Numbered from the stretch's first letter, positions 42,557 through 51,698 are shown. The stretch: 64,000 nucleotides of DNA from DASYKT01 sp035995185 (GCA_035995185.1 DASYKT010000035.1:50112-114111), one strand, 5' to 3'. Notes: generated by a model from the sequence alone, not told the origin. Translations and numbers: made by a program.

Positions 42557-43235
42557 CGTTTGCCCCCATGATCAGCAGCCAGAGCATGGTTGGAAGTACA
42601 CCGACGGCGCTAAGCGTCATCGCCAGCTGAGTGAACGCAGCAGGGTAAAATTGCGGGACCAGGAATTTATCCAGCAGATTGGCTGCGAAACCGACGCTCG
42701 CGATCATCAGTAATATCCCGAGGATTTTTGGCAAATATCGTGACCTGACGATGAGCAGGCCGAACGAGAAATAATAAGGCACCCAAAATATTTCAAGCAG
42801 CCCCTGCCCGGTGCCGTTGGCTTGCCGGAGAAGAAACATCGCCAGCGCATTAAGCTGCTCGGTGGTGAAGACCTTCAGATAATCAGGCTGGCTCAGAATC
42901 AACAAAGCGCCGAAATTATTAAGCTGATTAATAACTCCAATGCCGAGCGTCATCATAATTGCCGTTAATAACACCGTGGCCAGCCATCTATCTGTTTCCT
43001 TGAACAAATGGAAGAGAGTCAATCCCAAAAAGAACATGAAGATCTGTGCGAAAAGAACGCAGGTGATCGCCACCCGGAATAAAAATTCATCGGCCAGTAT
43101 ATTGCCGGCTGTCGCCGCGGCGTCGCCGGGCGCGATCACGTAATTCCTGATATAGAAAATTCCAAAACCGCCGGTGAGCGCCATCAAAAACAAGAACAGG
43201 CCCGCGATCCTTGCCGTCTTTTTAGTTGGATTCAT
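42528..43235 (-). CDS. DUF4386 family membrane protein
   Basis: A 235-aa protein with six or seven hydrophobic helices. The N-terminal KKTARIAGLFLFLMALTGGF and the internal LADEFLFRVAITCVLFAQ and FGLLIVRSRYLPKILGILLM fit the DUF4386 family, whose function is unknown. The last ten residues (NVAPPSRRLS) are encoded by a family B repeat, so the natural C-terminus may have been replaced. It overlaps the upstream methyltransferase gene by 4 bases, so the two are translated together. Confidence 0.82.
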   Translation of the reverse strand: MNPTKKTARIAGLFLFLMALTGGFGIFYIRNYVIAPGDAAATAGNILADEFLFRVAITCVLFAQIFMFFLGLTLFHLFKETDRWLATVLLTAIMMTLGIGVINQLNNFGALLILSQPDYLKVFTTEQLNALAMFLLRQANGTGQGLLEIFWVPYYFSFGLLIVRSRYLPKILGILLMIASVGFAANLLDKFLVPQFYPAAFTQLAMTLSAVGVLPTMLWLLIMGANVAPPSRRLS

Positions 43236-44053
43236 GTTTCACTCTCTTTTTTCCTGCCAATGTACAAAAGGTGACGCGACGCGCCGGTCGTAGAGGGATC
43301 GGTGCTCACATCAAAAAACAGATCGAGCCACAGCTCGCGCTGAGGGTGCCCAAGGTTGTTATAGCTTTCATCGTCAGCTGAGATCGCCGGTTCAATGCCC
43401 GCCAGCACCAGCGTTTCTATACCCAGCGATTCATGCAGAGGCGCGATCTCGGAAACGGAAGAAAAATACCCGCGAAATCCGCCGCGCGGCGCCTCGCCGG
43501 GACGCCGGCCGTTTTCGATGAATGAACGCACTTCTTCGCGGCGCTCTATCCACCCGGGCATCCTCTGCAAAAGATCGCCCAGAACACCCAGCCGGCTTAG
43601 GAAAGCGGAGAAGATCAACCCGCCGGGCCGCAGACGGCCGATGGCTTCCTGAAGCGCGCGCCTGCGATCACCGGCTTCAACCAGATGATAAAGAGGGCCC
43701 ATCAGCAGCACGACGTCCAATTGGGTATCGGTCACCGCGCTTAAGTCTCGTGCGTCCGCGACGGCAAACTTCGGCGGATCGGGAAACTGCTCCACAGCCA
43801 ACTGCCGCTCATTTTCCGCGATGAGCGCGGCTGACAGATCGACCGCGGTGACCTGATAACCAAGCCGGCATAAAGGCAATGTGTACCTACCGGTTGCGGC
43901 GCCGATCTCAAGAATCGTACCGGAACGCGGCAGGTATTTTTTTAGATAACGCCAGGTGAGATCGTACTCGAGCTGGTGCTCGTCCAGACGAGAATGCTCT
44001 TGCTCGACACTGCGGTCGTAAAGGTCGGCTATGTCACTGATGTCATCGATCAT
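43232..44053 (-). CDS. Class I SAM-dependent methyltransferase
   Basis: A 273-aa cytoplasmic enzyme. The SAM-binding motif I ILEIGAATGRYTLPL, motif II VTAVDLSAALI, VADARDL and the LVEAGDRRRALQEAIGRLRP region followed by GGLIF are typical. The substrate cannot be read. It overlaps the DUF4386 gene by 4 bases and lies 46 bases from the DUF418 gene, all on the minus strand, so a three-gene operon is likely. Confidence 0.85.
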   Translation of the reverse strand: MIDDISDIADLYDRSVEQEHSRLDEHQLEYDLTWRYLKKYLPRSGTILEIGAATGRYTLPLCRLGYQVTAVDLSAALIAENERQLAVEQFPDPPKFAVADARDLSAVTDTQLDVVLLMGPLYHLVEAGDRRRALQEAIGRLRPGGLIFSAFLSRLGVLGDLLQRMPGWIERREEVRSFIENGRRPGEAPRGGFRGYFSSVSEIAPLHESLGIETLVLAGIEPAISADDESYNNLGHPQRELWLDLFFDVSTDPSTTGASRHLLYIGRKKESET

Positions 44054-44099
44054 AGTTGTCTTTATAAGTTTATTTCGCGGCAGCCAAAGCCATTGGCAT

Positions 44100-45323
44100 T
44101 TAAAGTCGTAAACTTAACCGCTTTCGATACGTAAGCTGCCGCCAGATCCACTCCATCGGGCCGTAGCGGAAATACTTCAGCCAGAGCGAGCTCAACACGA
44201 TCTGAAAGGCGAAGATGGCCAGCGCTATCAGGGTCGAAACGAGCGCGCCGAATTTTCCGAACATGCCAAAACCGTAACCGTAAAAAATCAGTACGCAGAT
44301 GACAGTCTGCAAAAGGTAATTGGTCAACGCCATGCGTCCAACCGGAGCGAAAACGGCAAGCATTTTCTGCCACGTTCCTTTTTGCCAGAGAGTCGCTACC
44401 AGAGCGGCGATACCCAGCGCCAGCGCCGGAACGCTAAAGGCGTAAGTGATCACGCCTCCGACGCCGGCCAGCGTCGGCGCAAAAACGGCTTCGTGTCCCG
44501 AGACCGCGGCGAAAATAATACTGCCCGCGAGCCCTATGCCCAGTCCCCAAATCAGAACGCGGCGGATCAAAATTTTGTGAGTGGAAAGATCTTGAAATAC
44601 GCCGATGCGGTAGGCATAAAAACCGAGCAGGAACATCGCCAGAATTTTCGGCAAACGCATCGCCAGGATCAATTCCATATAACGGCCAACGATGTACTGT
44701 AAATTGTAACTGCTTACGATCTGCCAATAATTGCTCTGCGGAACGGTCGTAAGGGCATTGCTCCAGCCGTCGGCTTTGGCGGCCTCGAACTTTGCGGCGG
44801 CGTCCGCGGGCGCAAAGCTCACGAACAAAATATAGAGAAGGGTATAAGTAACGACGGGCACCGCCATCATTGCAAACGACCATTTGAGCAGGGAAGCGTC
44901 GGTCTTTTTGCGAAAGAGAATGAGCACGAAACCCATCACGGCATAGATGCTCAGAATGTCGCCCGCCCAGAGCAGATAAGCGTGCAGCAAACCGATCACC
45001 AGCAGCCACAATAAGCGGCGTTTAAAAAGCGAGGCTTTGAGGTCGCCGCGCTCCTCCGCTCGCGCGATCTGCAGCGCAAAGCCAAATCCGAACAGGAACG
45101 AAAAGATCGAATAAAATTTGCCTTCGACAAAAAAGTGAACCAGGAAATGCGTGATCTGATCGTAGAGCGGAGTGTTCGCTTCCAGCGCCTCGGGCATCAT
45201 CCCGTAACCGGAAAACCACTGCATATTGCCGATGAGAATTCCGCAGACGGCCAGGCCTCTTAAGACGTCGAGAATTTCGATCCGTTCAGATAGAGAAATT
45301 GGGCTGATCTTGCTTTCAGGCAT
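44100..45323 (-). CDS. DUF418 family membrane protein (YeiB-like)
   Basis: A 407-aa inner-membrane protein with about ten helices. The start ERIEILDVLRGLAVCGILIG, the FSFLFGFGFALQI segment and the late block VGRMALTNYLLQTVIC with LKYFRYGPMEWIWRQLTYRK are diagnostic. DUF418 is related to membrane acyltransferases, and so distantly to the NagX-like protein at 19934. Function is unknown. It is the first gene of the set with the methyltransferase and the DUF4386 protein. Confidence 0.88.
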   Translation of the reverse strand: MPESKISPISLSERIEILDVLRGLAVCGILIGNMQWFSGYGMMPEALEANTPLYDQITHFLVHFFVEGKFYSIFSFLFGFGFALQIARAEERGDLKASLFKRRLLWLLVIGLLHAYLLWAGDILSIYAVMGFVLILFRKKTDASLLKWSFAMMAVPVVTYTLLYILFVSFAPADAAAKFEAAKADGWSNALTTVPQSNYWQIVSSYNLQYIVGRYMELILAMRLPKILAMFLLGFYAYRIGVFQDLSTHKILIRRVLIWGLGIGLAGSIIFAAVSGHEAVFAPTLAGVGGVITYAFSVPALALGIAALVATLWQKGTWQKMLAVFAPVGRMALTNYLLQTVICVLIFYGYGFGMFGKFGALVSTLIALAIFAFQIVLSSLWLKYFRYGPMEWIWRQLTYRKRLSLRL

Positions 45324-45337
45324 AATGACTTTGTAAA

Positions 45338-45459
45338 TTGCCGCTAGCTTTAGCTAGTGGATAAAAAGGTTCATAAAAACCGGGCTTTAGCCCAATTCTT
45401 TGTTCGGCTAAAGCCGAAAATTCTCGCTTGACTCAACCACTAGCTAAAGCTAGTGGCAA
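45338..45459. repeat. Long palindromic element, family F
   Basis: TTGCCGCTAGCTTTAGCTAG plus TGG pairs with CCACTAGCTAAAGCTAGTGG plus CAA with one mismatch. The centre contains a second palindrome GGGCTTTAGCCC and GGCTAAAGCC. It lies in the divergent promoter region between the DUF418 gene and the sugar isomerase gene. Confidence 0.85.
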
Positions 45460-45552
45460 CTTATAGGAAAGACCCGATCACAGCTGCTTACAAGGGGCTA
45501 TACGTCAGGCATCTCCGGAGTGTTCCGTGCTTTTCGTTTTCACCCGTTCTCG

Positions 45553-45561
45553 TGGTATTAT
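45553..45561 (+). promoter_or_regulatory. Extended -10 promoter for the sugar isomerase gene
   Basis: TGGTATTAT (TGn plus TATTAT) lies 43 bases before the ATG at 45605. A T-rich -35 region has no strong match. Confidence 0.4.
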
Positions 45562-45604
45562 CTACGGTTTGAACTGATACATATTTTTATACAGGAGTAA
45601 CTAA

Positions 45605-46447
45605 ATGAAATTAGCTTTAAATGGCGCGACCACCATGCACGCCGATCTGCAGACCGACATCAAAGCCGCAAAAGCCGCCGGTTTTGAACTGCTCGAGATC
45701 TGGGCTGCCAAATTACGCGAATTTTTGAAAACAAATACCGTAGCCGATCTTAAAAATCTTTTAGACGAAGCCGAACTTCAGCCCTGGAGCATCAACTCCA
45801 TCGAGCACATCACTTTCCGCACCGCGGACGATTACGAGAACATCGTCAAGGCCCAGTGCGAAGAGCTTTCGAGCATCGCCGGCCAGATCGGATGCAAATA
45901 CGTTGTCGTCGTTCCGGGCAAGCTGCCGGAAAATGCCACCAAGGAAGAGATCATCGATGAATCGGTGAAAGTGCTGAACGAACTCGGCGACATTGCCGAA
46001 AAGCACAACGTCTCGCTGGCTTTTGAATTCTTAGGCCAGACGGACTGCTCGGTGCAGACGCTCGACCTGTGCAACGAGATCGTAGAAAAAGTGGACCGTG
46101 AAAATATCGGTAACGTGATCGACACTTTCCACTTCTACGCGGGAAATTCTTCGTTCGATGCGATCGACACGATGAAACCGGAAAAGCTTTTCATTTTCCA
46201 CATCAACGACAGCGAAGACCTGCCGAAAGAACAGCTGGACGATTCGAAACGTCTCTATCCGGGTTTGGGCATCCTGCCGCTGAAAGAGATCAAAGCACGT
46301 TTTGACAAGATCGGTTATGACACGATGGCCAGCATCGAGATCTTCCGCCCGGAATACTGGAATCAGGATCCGTATGAAGTCGCCAGGCTGGCGCGTGAAA
46401 ATACGATCAAGGCACTTGGTTTAACTGAAAAGGCCGCGAGCGCTTAA
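45605..46447 (+). CDS. Sugar phosphate isomerase/epimerase (xylose isomerase-like TIM barrel)
   Basis: A 280-aa protein of the AP-endonuclease-2/xylose isomerase-like superfamily (IolE/IolI/Hyi group). Metal ligands are expected in LAFEFLGQTDCSVQ (Glu), NVIDTFHFYAG (Asp, His) and FIFHINDSED (His, Asp), with a late Glu in MASIEIFRPEYW. AGGAG lies 9 bases before the ATG. The next gene on the same strand, 100 bases on, is a Gfo/Idh/MocA dehydrogenase. That pairing is typical of inositol or keto-sugar catabolism, but the substrate is not fixed. Confidence 0.87.
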   Translation: MKLALNGATTMHADLQTDIKAAKAAGFELLEIWAAKLREFLKTNTVADLKNLLDEAELQPWSINSIEHITFRTADDYENIVKAQCEELSSIAGQIGCKYVVVVPGKLPENATKEEIIDESVKVLNELGDIAEKHNVSLAFEFLGQTDCSVQTLDLCNEIVEKVDRENIGNVIDTFHFYAGNSSFDAIDTMKPEKLFIFHINDSEDLPKEQLDDSKRLYPGLGILPLKEIKARFDKIGYDTMASIEIFRPEYWNQDPYEVARLARENTIKALGLTEKAASA

Positions 46448-46460
46448 GAATATAAAAAAA

Positions 46461-46530
46461 TAGCCACGAATTGCACTAATCGCACGAATAAGAAAGTATA
46501 AATTCGTGTAATCGGTGTAATTCGTGGCTA
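46461..46530. repeat. Dispersed hairpin repeat, family A, inside an operon
   Basis: TAGCCACGAATTGCACTAAT continuing GCACGAAT pairs with ATTCGTGTAATCGGTGTAAT continuing CGTGGCTA. It separates two co-directional sugar genes and ends 17 bases before the second ATG, so it may lower readthrough or stabilise the upstream message. Confidence 0.85.
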
Positions 46531-46547
46531 ACTAATTATTGAGAAAA

Positions 46548-47543
46548 ATGAACAAGATCAAGATCGGAATTATCGGAACGGGTTACATGGGCGGCACCCA
46601 TGCCCAGCTTTTTGCCAAACACGAACGCACGGAAGTCGCGGCGCTTTACGACATTATTCCCGAGCGGATGGAAGCCGTGGGTAGAATGACCGGCGGCAAG
46701 TGCATGGAAAATGCCGAGCAGGTTTTAGAGGCCAGCGACGCGATCGTCATCACTACGCCTAACACCGGCCACACCAAACTTGCCATTGCGGCTGCCACGG
46801 CAGGAAAGCACGTGCTGTGCGAAAAACCGATGGCGACCAGCTTGCCTGAGGCCCAGGCAATTTTAGACGCGGCAAAATCGTCGGCGGGAGTTTTCCAGGT
46901 CGGATTTAACCGCCGTTTTGCGCCGGTGTATGTAAAGCTGAAAGAATTGCTGGCCGGGGACAAACCGCATTCCGTTCACATCAAGATGAATCGCGGCGAT
47001 CTGCAGATACCTGAATGGACCAGCGATCACGAGATCACCGGACGCTTTTTGTATGAGACGACCATTCATATGTTTGACATGGTGCGTTATCAATTCGGCG
47101 AGGTCGATGAAATGATCGCCTTCGGTTCGCAGCACACTTATAACGAAATCGACAATTTTTCCGTCTTGCTGAAATTCAAAAGCGGCCTGCACGCAACCTT
47201 TTGCTCATCGGCGGAAGCCAGCTGGCTTTTCCCCTTTGAACGCATGGAAGTTTTTTGCGACCATCGCACCATCCTGACCCAGGAAATGGAAAATCTGACT
47301 GACAGTCATTTGGGCGATTCAAATTCCCAGCCGGGCTTGTCTCACGATTTCCGGTACTTCTCCTGGCACAAGGAAGGAAAAGAAGAGCGTTGGGGCTATA
47401 CGCAGGAAAACAATGCCTTTATCAGCGCCATTGAAAACGGGACCGAACCGCTGATCAATGCCATGGACGGATATAAGTCGGTCGAATTGGTCGAGGCGTG
47501 TTACAAGGCTGTGAAGACCGGTGAACGCATTAAATTCAGCTAA
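46548..47543 (+). CDS. Gfo/Idh/MocA family oxidoreductase
   Basis: NAD(P)-dependent sugar or cyclitol dehydrogenase of about 331 aa. The Rossmann motif is IGIIGTGYMGGTHA at the N-terminus, AIVITTPNTGH follows, and CEKPMATSLPEA holds the conserved lysine. GRFLYETTIHMFDMVRY supplies the family's catalytic histidine region. The closest characterised group by eye is inositol 2-dehydrogenase. ATG at 46548 is used rather than TTG at 46539. With the TIM-barrel isomerase it forms a two-gene catabolic unit. Confidence 0.9.
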   Translation: MNKIKIGIIGTGYMGGTHAQLFAKHERTEVAALYDIIPERMEAVGRMTGGKCMENAEQVLEASDAIVITTPNTGHTKLAIAAATAGKHVLCEKPMATSLPEAQAILDAAKSSAGVFQVGFNRRFAPVYVKLKELLAGDKPHSVHIKMNRGDLQIPEWTSDHEITGRFLYETTIHMFDMVRYQFGEVDEMIAFGSQHTYNEIDNFSVLLKFKSGLHATFCSSAEASWLFPFERMEVFCDHRTILTQEMENLTDSHLGDSNSQPGLSHDFRYFSWHKEGKEERWGYTQENNAFISAIENGTEPLINAMDGYKSVELVEACYKAVKTGERIKFS

Positions 47544-47619
47544 ATCAAAAACCTGACGAACTTTTTCAATTTATTTCGCGTAAATTACATTTGAAGTTAT
47601 ACTGTTTCGGGTAACTGAT

Positions 47620-48111
47620 ATGGTTCAATGTGCAAAATGCGGGATGCAAAACGCCGACGGCGGTAAATATTGCCGTTTTTGCGGAGATGCGTTGATGCAA
47701 TCTTCCGGGACGGCGCCTTCCCGCAGACCTTACAGTTGGCAGAGCGAGGAATTTCAGACTAACGACCGCACGCAAAATTACCAGGCCAAGAAGACGCAGG
47801 TTTTTGCGCCGCCGGCAAATTATCCGCAAAATTCGCCGCAGATGGTACAGCCGCTGCAGCCTGCACCGTTGTATCAGCAGCAACAGCCGCAGCCACATCC
47901 TTATCCGAACGCGCAATATTATGCGCTCCAGCATTATTACTGTCCGAATTGCCGTACGCAGGTCAGCCCCCGGGTGGAAAGAAAGATCGCGCCGGCCGGT
48001 TGGATAGTGTTCGCCGTATTGTTGGTGAGTTTTTTCCCGCTATTTTGGCTGGGGTTTTTTATCAAGGAAGACCGGCGCAGCTGCCCGATCTGCCGCACCC
48101 GCCTCTTATAA
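47620..48111 (+). CDS. Zinc-ribbon protein with LITAF-like C-terminal domain
   Basis: A 163-aa protein. The N-terminal zinc ribbon (CAKCGMQNADGGKYCRFCGD, residues 4-23) is followed by a Gln/Pro-rich linker. The C-terminus has CPNC, a hydrophobic stretch (AGWIVFAVLLVSFFPLFWLG) and CPICRTRLL. Two CxxC halves split by a membrane-dipping helix is the layout of LITAF/SIMPLE-type domains, known mostly from eukaryotes but also found in bacteria. It probably attaches to the inner face of the membrane. The gene stands alone; no partner is evident. Confidence 0.7.
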   Translation: MVQCAKCGMQNADGGKYCRFCGDALMQSSGTAPSRRPYSWQSEEFQTNDRTQNYQAKKTQVFAPPANYPQNSPQMVQPLQPAPLYQQQQPQPHPYPNAQYYALQHYYCPNCRTQVSPRVERKIAPAGWIVFAVLLVSFFPLFWLGFFIKEDRRSCPICRTRLL

Positions 48112-48119
48112 AAATAAAA

Positions 48120-49097
48120 TCATTTATAGCGATAGCTTTTAGGATGCTCGATCCTTACTTCAGGATTCGTGCTGTATACGTCTACCCGGTGATAGCCCTT
48201 TTTCATATGGGTGGAAAGATAGGTAAGCGCAAACTGGCGGCTCAATACTGCTGACAACTCCCGGAAAAAAGGATCGAAACTGATAGGTGTATGAGAGCCC
48301 TGAAAGAAGGAACGGCCGCCGGTTTCCGAAGACAATTTTCCTAAAGCTCCCTGCGCGCCAGAAACCACGCTGCCGTTGGCATTTTTCGTGTAATTCCCAG
48401 CGGAATATATGGAATAAACCGCGACGCCCTTGCGCTGCGCTTTAAACACCGCCCGCTGCAGTGAAAGGCTGTCGATAGAAGAAAGAGCGCTTAAACCGCT
48501 GGTCGCATCGAATCCATCGGAGATAAACAGAACGGCCCGTCTCCCGTTGGGCAGTCCGTCAAATCTGGAGAGCGCTTCGGACAATCCGTCGTAAGGATCG
48601 TTTGTCGCAACCGCGGCGCTGCCCGAAATGACCCGTAACGAAGTGGCCGCTTTTTCCAGATCTTCGGTAAATCGCTGGCGCACCTGCAAACCGCCCGAAC
48701 GAACATAACTCACCATGACCCGGGAGCCTTTCGGCAGGGTCCGAATAAATTGCGCGATCAGTTTTAGCTGCAGGTTAACTTCAGATTCAAGATCGTCCTG
48801 TATCACTACCGCCAGGCTCAGAGGAGTATTTGAAACGCTGCGAATGGACAATATGACCTGCTGGTCGTTGTCTTCCTTTACGAAAATATCGCCCGCTTCG
48901 ACCAGCTCGGTCAATTGATTTTCTTTTAGTTCGGCCTTGGTAAAAATGGAGATAGGGATCGTGACGGTACGGACATTCTTATCTTGCGGGGTCGGGGCCG
49001 GAGTCGCCGTTGCCGTTTGCGCAAAAAGCCCGTCCGAAGGGAACATCAGAAAGAGCGAACAGTAAAAGAAAAAAAAGATAGATTTTGGTCGAAACAT
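48120..49097 (-). CDS. VWFA-related acidobacterial protein
   Basis: Exported protein of about 325 aa. After the signal peptide (MFRPKSIFFFFYCSLFLMFP, cleavage near LFAQT), residues about 40-325 match the VWFA-related domain described from Acidobacteria. Features are a beta-sandwich start (VTIPISIFTKAELKENQLTE), LAVVIQDDLESE in place of a full MIDAS DxSxS, RAVLFISDGFD, GVAVYSIYSAG and GGRSFFQG. The MIDAS residues are degenerate, so metal binding is doubtful. ATG at 49097 directly precedes the signal peptide; an in-frame ATG at 49130 is possible. Function unknown; the domain is a useful phylum marker. Confidence 0.82.
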   Translation of the reverse strand: MFRPKSIFFFFYCSLFLMFPSDGLFAQTATATPAPTPQDKNVRTVTIPISIFTKAELKENQLTELVEAGDIFVKEDNDQQVILSIRSVSNTPLSLAVVIQDDLESEVNLQLKLIAQFIRTLPKGSRVMVSYVRSGGLQVRQRFTEDLEKAATSLRVISGSAAVATNDPYDGLSEALSRFDGLPNGRRAVLFISDGFDATSGLSALSSIDSLSLQRAVFKAQRKGVAVYSIYSAGNYTKNANGSVVSGAQGALGKLSSETGGRSFFQGSHTPISFDPFFRELSAVLSRQFALTYLSTHMKKGYHRVDVYSTNPEVRIEHPKSYRYK

Positions 49098-49211
49098 AGC
49101 CACCGCCTGAGATTGCGCTTTTAAATACATTGTGATGATATTACAAAGTCACAAAAAGCGTTAAACACATTAGATGCTTTTTATGGAGGGAAGGCTGTCT
49201 GAGCGGTAAAA

Positions 49212-50015
49212 ATGTCTAACGAACTGGAGAAAACCGGTTATTACGAACTCACCCGGCGCGATCTGGTGAAAAACGACGTTCTGCGCTGGAGCCCGCTGGC
49301 CACGCCGCTGGTGTTTTCGCTGCTGCCCGCGCTGGTTTTGTTTGTCGCGGGGCTGGTCTTTGGCACCACTACGGCGGGAACGGCCGTTTATATTTTTAGC
49401 GCGCTGATCGCGCTGATAGTAGGTTTTATCTTTAGCCTGATAGTTTCCGGAACGCTGATGATCTACCGCCAGGGCTGGCTGGTAAAGCTGAGGGAGAGAT
49501 TGGCCGTTGACGGTATCAAGGCACACGAGGTGCGTTTCTTTACCGGCGAACTGAAAACGCAGGAAAAAAAGGCCCTCAAAGACATCGAACGCTCAAACCG
49601 CCTGCTGGCGGACGCCTACCGGGAAACGCTGGCCTCGAGGCTGACCGCGGCGCGGATCCTTAAAACCACCAAACAGGAGCTTTTACTGATCGGAAGACGC
49701 GAAGGAAAATTAAAACAGTTAAAAAGCGAGAATTCAAAAAACCTTCAGGAAGACTTAAAAAAGGACCGCAAGAAATTAACCGATATTTTCGAGAGTGCAA
49801 AAGAAATGCGTATCGAAGCGGAAACGAGGCTGCAGATGATCGAGGCCGCTTCGCGCCGCGGCACGAATATGGCCGATACTGAAATTGCCATGCAAAAACT
49901 CCGCGCTCATACCGAAGAACTGCCGCTTGCCCTGGAAGCCGTGAAAATGGAAGAAGAATTGCGCAGGGAACTGGAGCACCAAGCGGAGATAGACGAGAAA
50001 TGGATCAAACCTTAA
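49212..50015 (+). CDS. Two-helix membrane protein with long coiled coil
   Basis: A 267-aa protein I cannot assign. Two transmembrane helices (about residues 28-52 and 56-80, ATPLVFSLLPALVLFVAGLV and IFSALIALIVGFIFSLIVSG) are followed by about 170 residues of charged coiled coil. Within this are ERSNRLLADAYRETLASRLT, KLKQLKSENSKNLQEDLKKD and MEEELRRELEHQ. The predicted shape is a membrane hairpin with a cytoplasmic rod. It is divergent from the VWFA gene, 114 bases away, and followed by a family A hairpin that may end its transcript. Confidence 0.7.
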   Translation: MSNELEKTGYYELTRRDLVKNDVLRWSPLATPLVFSLLPALVLFVAGLVFGTTTAGTAVYIFSALIALIVGFIFSLIVSGTLMIYRQGWLVKLRERLAVDGIKAHEVRFFTGELKTQEKKALKDIERSNRLLADAYRETLASRLTAARILKTTKQELLLIGRREGKLKQLKSENSKNLQEDLKKDRKKLTDIFESAKEMRIEAETRLQMIEAASRRGTNMADTEIAMQKLRAHTEELPLALEAVKMEEELRRELEHQAEIDEKWIKP

Positions 50016-50044
50016 ATTCCTCGCCTATAAAGTCGCGGATATCT

Positions 50045-50108
50045 GCCACTAATTACACAAATAACACGAATAAGAATCTTCATTCGTGTTATTTGTGTAA
50101 TTAGTGGC
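50045..50108. repeat. Dispersed hairpin repeat, family A, perfect 27-bp arms
   Basis: GCCACTAATTACACAAATAA plus CACGAAT and its exact reverse complement enclose a 10-base loop. It lies between the convergent coiled-coil gene and hutI, a position suited to a bidirectional terminator. Confidence 0.92.
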
Positions 50109-50133
50109 TAATGATGAAATACATGGGCAAGCC

Positions 50134-51441
50134 TCAAACTGAAGCTTGGTAAACGCTTTGTCCGGTTTTGATCACCTGATCGATCGGATTTCCGCCGAAT
50201 TCGTAGGCCAGCTGCCGGTAATCGGAAATATCTAAAATCAGCAGGTCGGCCTGTTTTCCGGCTTCTATCGAACCGATCTTGTTTCCCAGTCCGACGGCAA
50301 AAGCGGCGTTGATAGTGGCGGCGTTCAAAGCCTCGGCCGGTGAAAGCTTTTGATAACGGCAGGCGATGGCCATTGCGCCGGGCAGCGAAGGGCAGGGCGC
50401 CGAGCCGGGGTTAAAATCGGTCGAAAGGGCGATGGCGCACCCGGCGTCAATCATTTTTCGCGCATCGGCAAATTCCGTGTTGCCCAAATTGAAATTAACG
50501 GTGGGCGTAACCACTCCGATCGTTTCCGAACTTGCCAGCAGAGCAATTTCTTCATCGCTGATGGCGTCAAGATGGTCGATCGACGTGGCGGCGTTTTCGA
50601 TGGCGAACCGCGCCCCGCCAAGATTGGTAAATTCATCGACGTGCGCTTTTATTTTCATCCCATAACTTTTTCCGGCTTCGAGCACACGCTCTGATTGCTC
50701 AAGCGTAAAAGCATTTTTCTCGCAAAAGACATCGATAAAAAACGGCGTGCCTTTTTCCGCGAAATGCGATGCCGCATACCATTTTGCCGCAAGCGGTATC
50801 ATCTCTTTGCAAACGAGCGATACATAGTCGTCCGGCTTTTCCTTATATTCGGGGGGAAAGGCGTGGGCTGCTAAAAAAGTAGGGATAACGTTTACCGGAT
50901 GCGTCCTATCAAGTTCCTCAATTACGTGCAGCATTTTCAGCTCGGTTTCGGTGTCTAATCCATAACCGGTCTTTACTTCACAGGTCGTGACGCCGAGGGC
51001 AAGCATTTGGCCCAGGCGTTTGCCGGCGCCGGCCATAAGTTCCGCCACGCTGGCCTCGCGCGTGTGGCGCATGGTGCTGACGATCCCGCCGCCGGCTTCC
51101 ATTATTTCCAGGTAGCTGGCGCCGCGAATGCGGAGTTCAAATTCATTTAGCCGGTGGCCGCCATAGACGAGATGAGTATGACATTCGACAAAGCCAGGCA
51201 TGACCACATTTCCTTTGGCGTCGATCGTATTGCCGGCTTCATGGTCCCGCATTACATCTTGGGAAGGGCCGGCAGCTACGATCAGGCCGTCTTTTATCGC
51301 CACCGCACCGTTTTCGACGATGCCTGACTCGCCCATTTCCACACCTTTTTTCGGGCCCTTTTTCAGGACTTTTTTTGGCCCGGCCTGTGAAGCGCACGTG
51401 ACCAATTGTCCCGCATTGTAAATTATTTGATCGACTCGCAT
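50134..51441 (-). CDS. hutI: Imidazolonepropionase
   Basis: Third enzyme of histidine breakdown, hydrolysing imidazolonepropionate to formiminoglutamate. The 435-aa amidohydrolase has the metal-binding FVECHTHLVYGG, HRLNEFELRIRGASYLEIME, TCEVKTGYGLD, KAHVDEFTNLGGA, SIDHLDAI and ALSTDFNPGS, the full HutI set. A Lys-rich insertion (KKVLKKGPKKG, about residues 23-33) after the first strand is unusual. The urocanase gene hutU lies 11.5 kb away on the same strand and no hutH is in the window. Confidence 0.94.
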   Translation of the reverse strand: MRVDQIIYNAGQLVTCASQAGPKKVLKKGPKKGVEMGESGIVENGAVAIKDGLIVAAGPSQDVMRDHEAGNTIDAKGNVVMPGFVECHTHLVYGGHRLNEFELRIRGASYLEIMEAGGGIVSTMRHTREASVAELMAGAGKRLGQMLALGVTTCEVKTGYGLDTETELKMLHVIEELDRTHPVNVIPTFLAAHAFPPEYKEKPDDYVSLVCKEMIPLAAKWYAASHFAEKGTPFFIDVFCEKNAFTLEQSERVLEAGKSYGMKIKAHVDEFTNLGGARFAIENAATSIDHLDAISDEEIALLASSETIGVVTPTVNFNLGNTEFADARKMIDAGCAIALSTDFNPGSAPCPSLPGAMAIACRYQKLSPAEALNAATINAAFAVGLGNKIGSIEAGKQADLLILDISDYRQLAYEFGGNPIDQVIKTGQSVYQASV

Positions 51442-51539
51442 TTAAGAAATTAACTTTAAGTGAAAAGAGGTTGAAATCAAAATCCATATACGGACGAAAC
51501 ACGTTGGAAGCAGCGATCGGCCTGTTCCGAAAAAAAATC

Positions 51540-51567
51540 TTGACAATGCCTGACCTGACTCTATAAG
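51540..51567 (+). promoter_or_regulatory. Sigma-70 type promoter for the M35 metallopeptidase gene
   Basis: TTGACA, a 16-base spacer and TATAAG precede the gene by about 130 bases. The resulting leader contains a GGCAGCCC-TTTC-GGGGCGGCC hairpin at about 51644-51664. Confidence 0.6.
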
Positions 51568-51698
51568 TTTTAATTAGATCTTCTATATTCAGCGTCAATT
51601 TTGGAATTTTTTGCAGAAACCGGAGGCAATCATTTTGATCGGACGGCAGCCCTTTCGGGGCGGCCTTTATTTAAATAAAACCTCAGGAGGAAAGAAAA

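Noticed and set aside
43522..43824. Open frames opposite the methyltransferase gene
   Set aside because: Arg/Pro-rich antisense shadows without ribosome binding sites.
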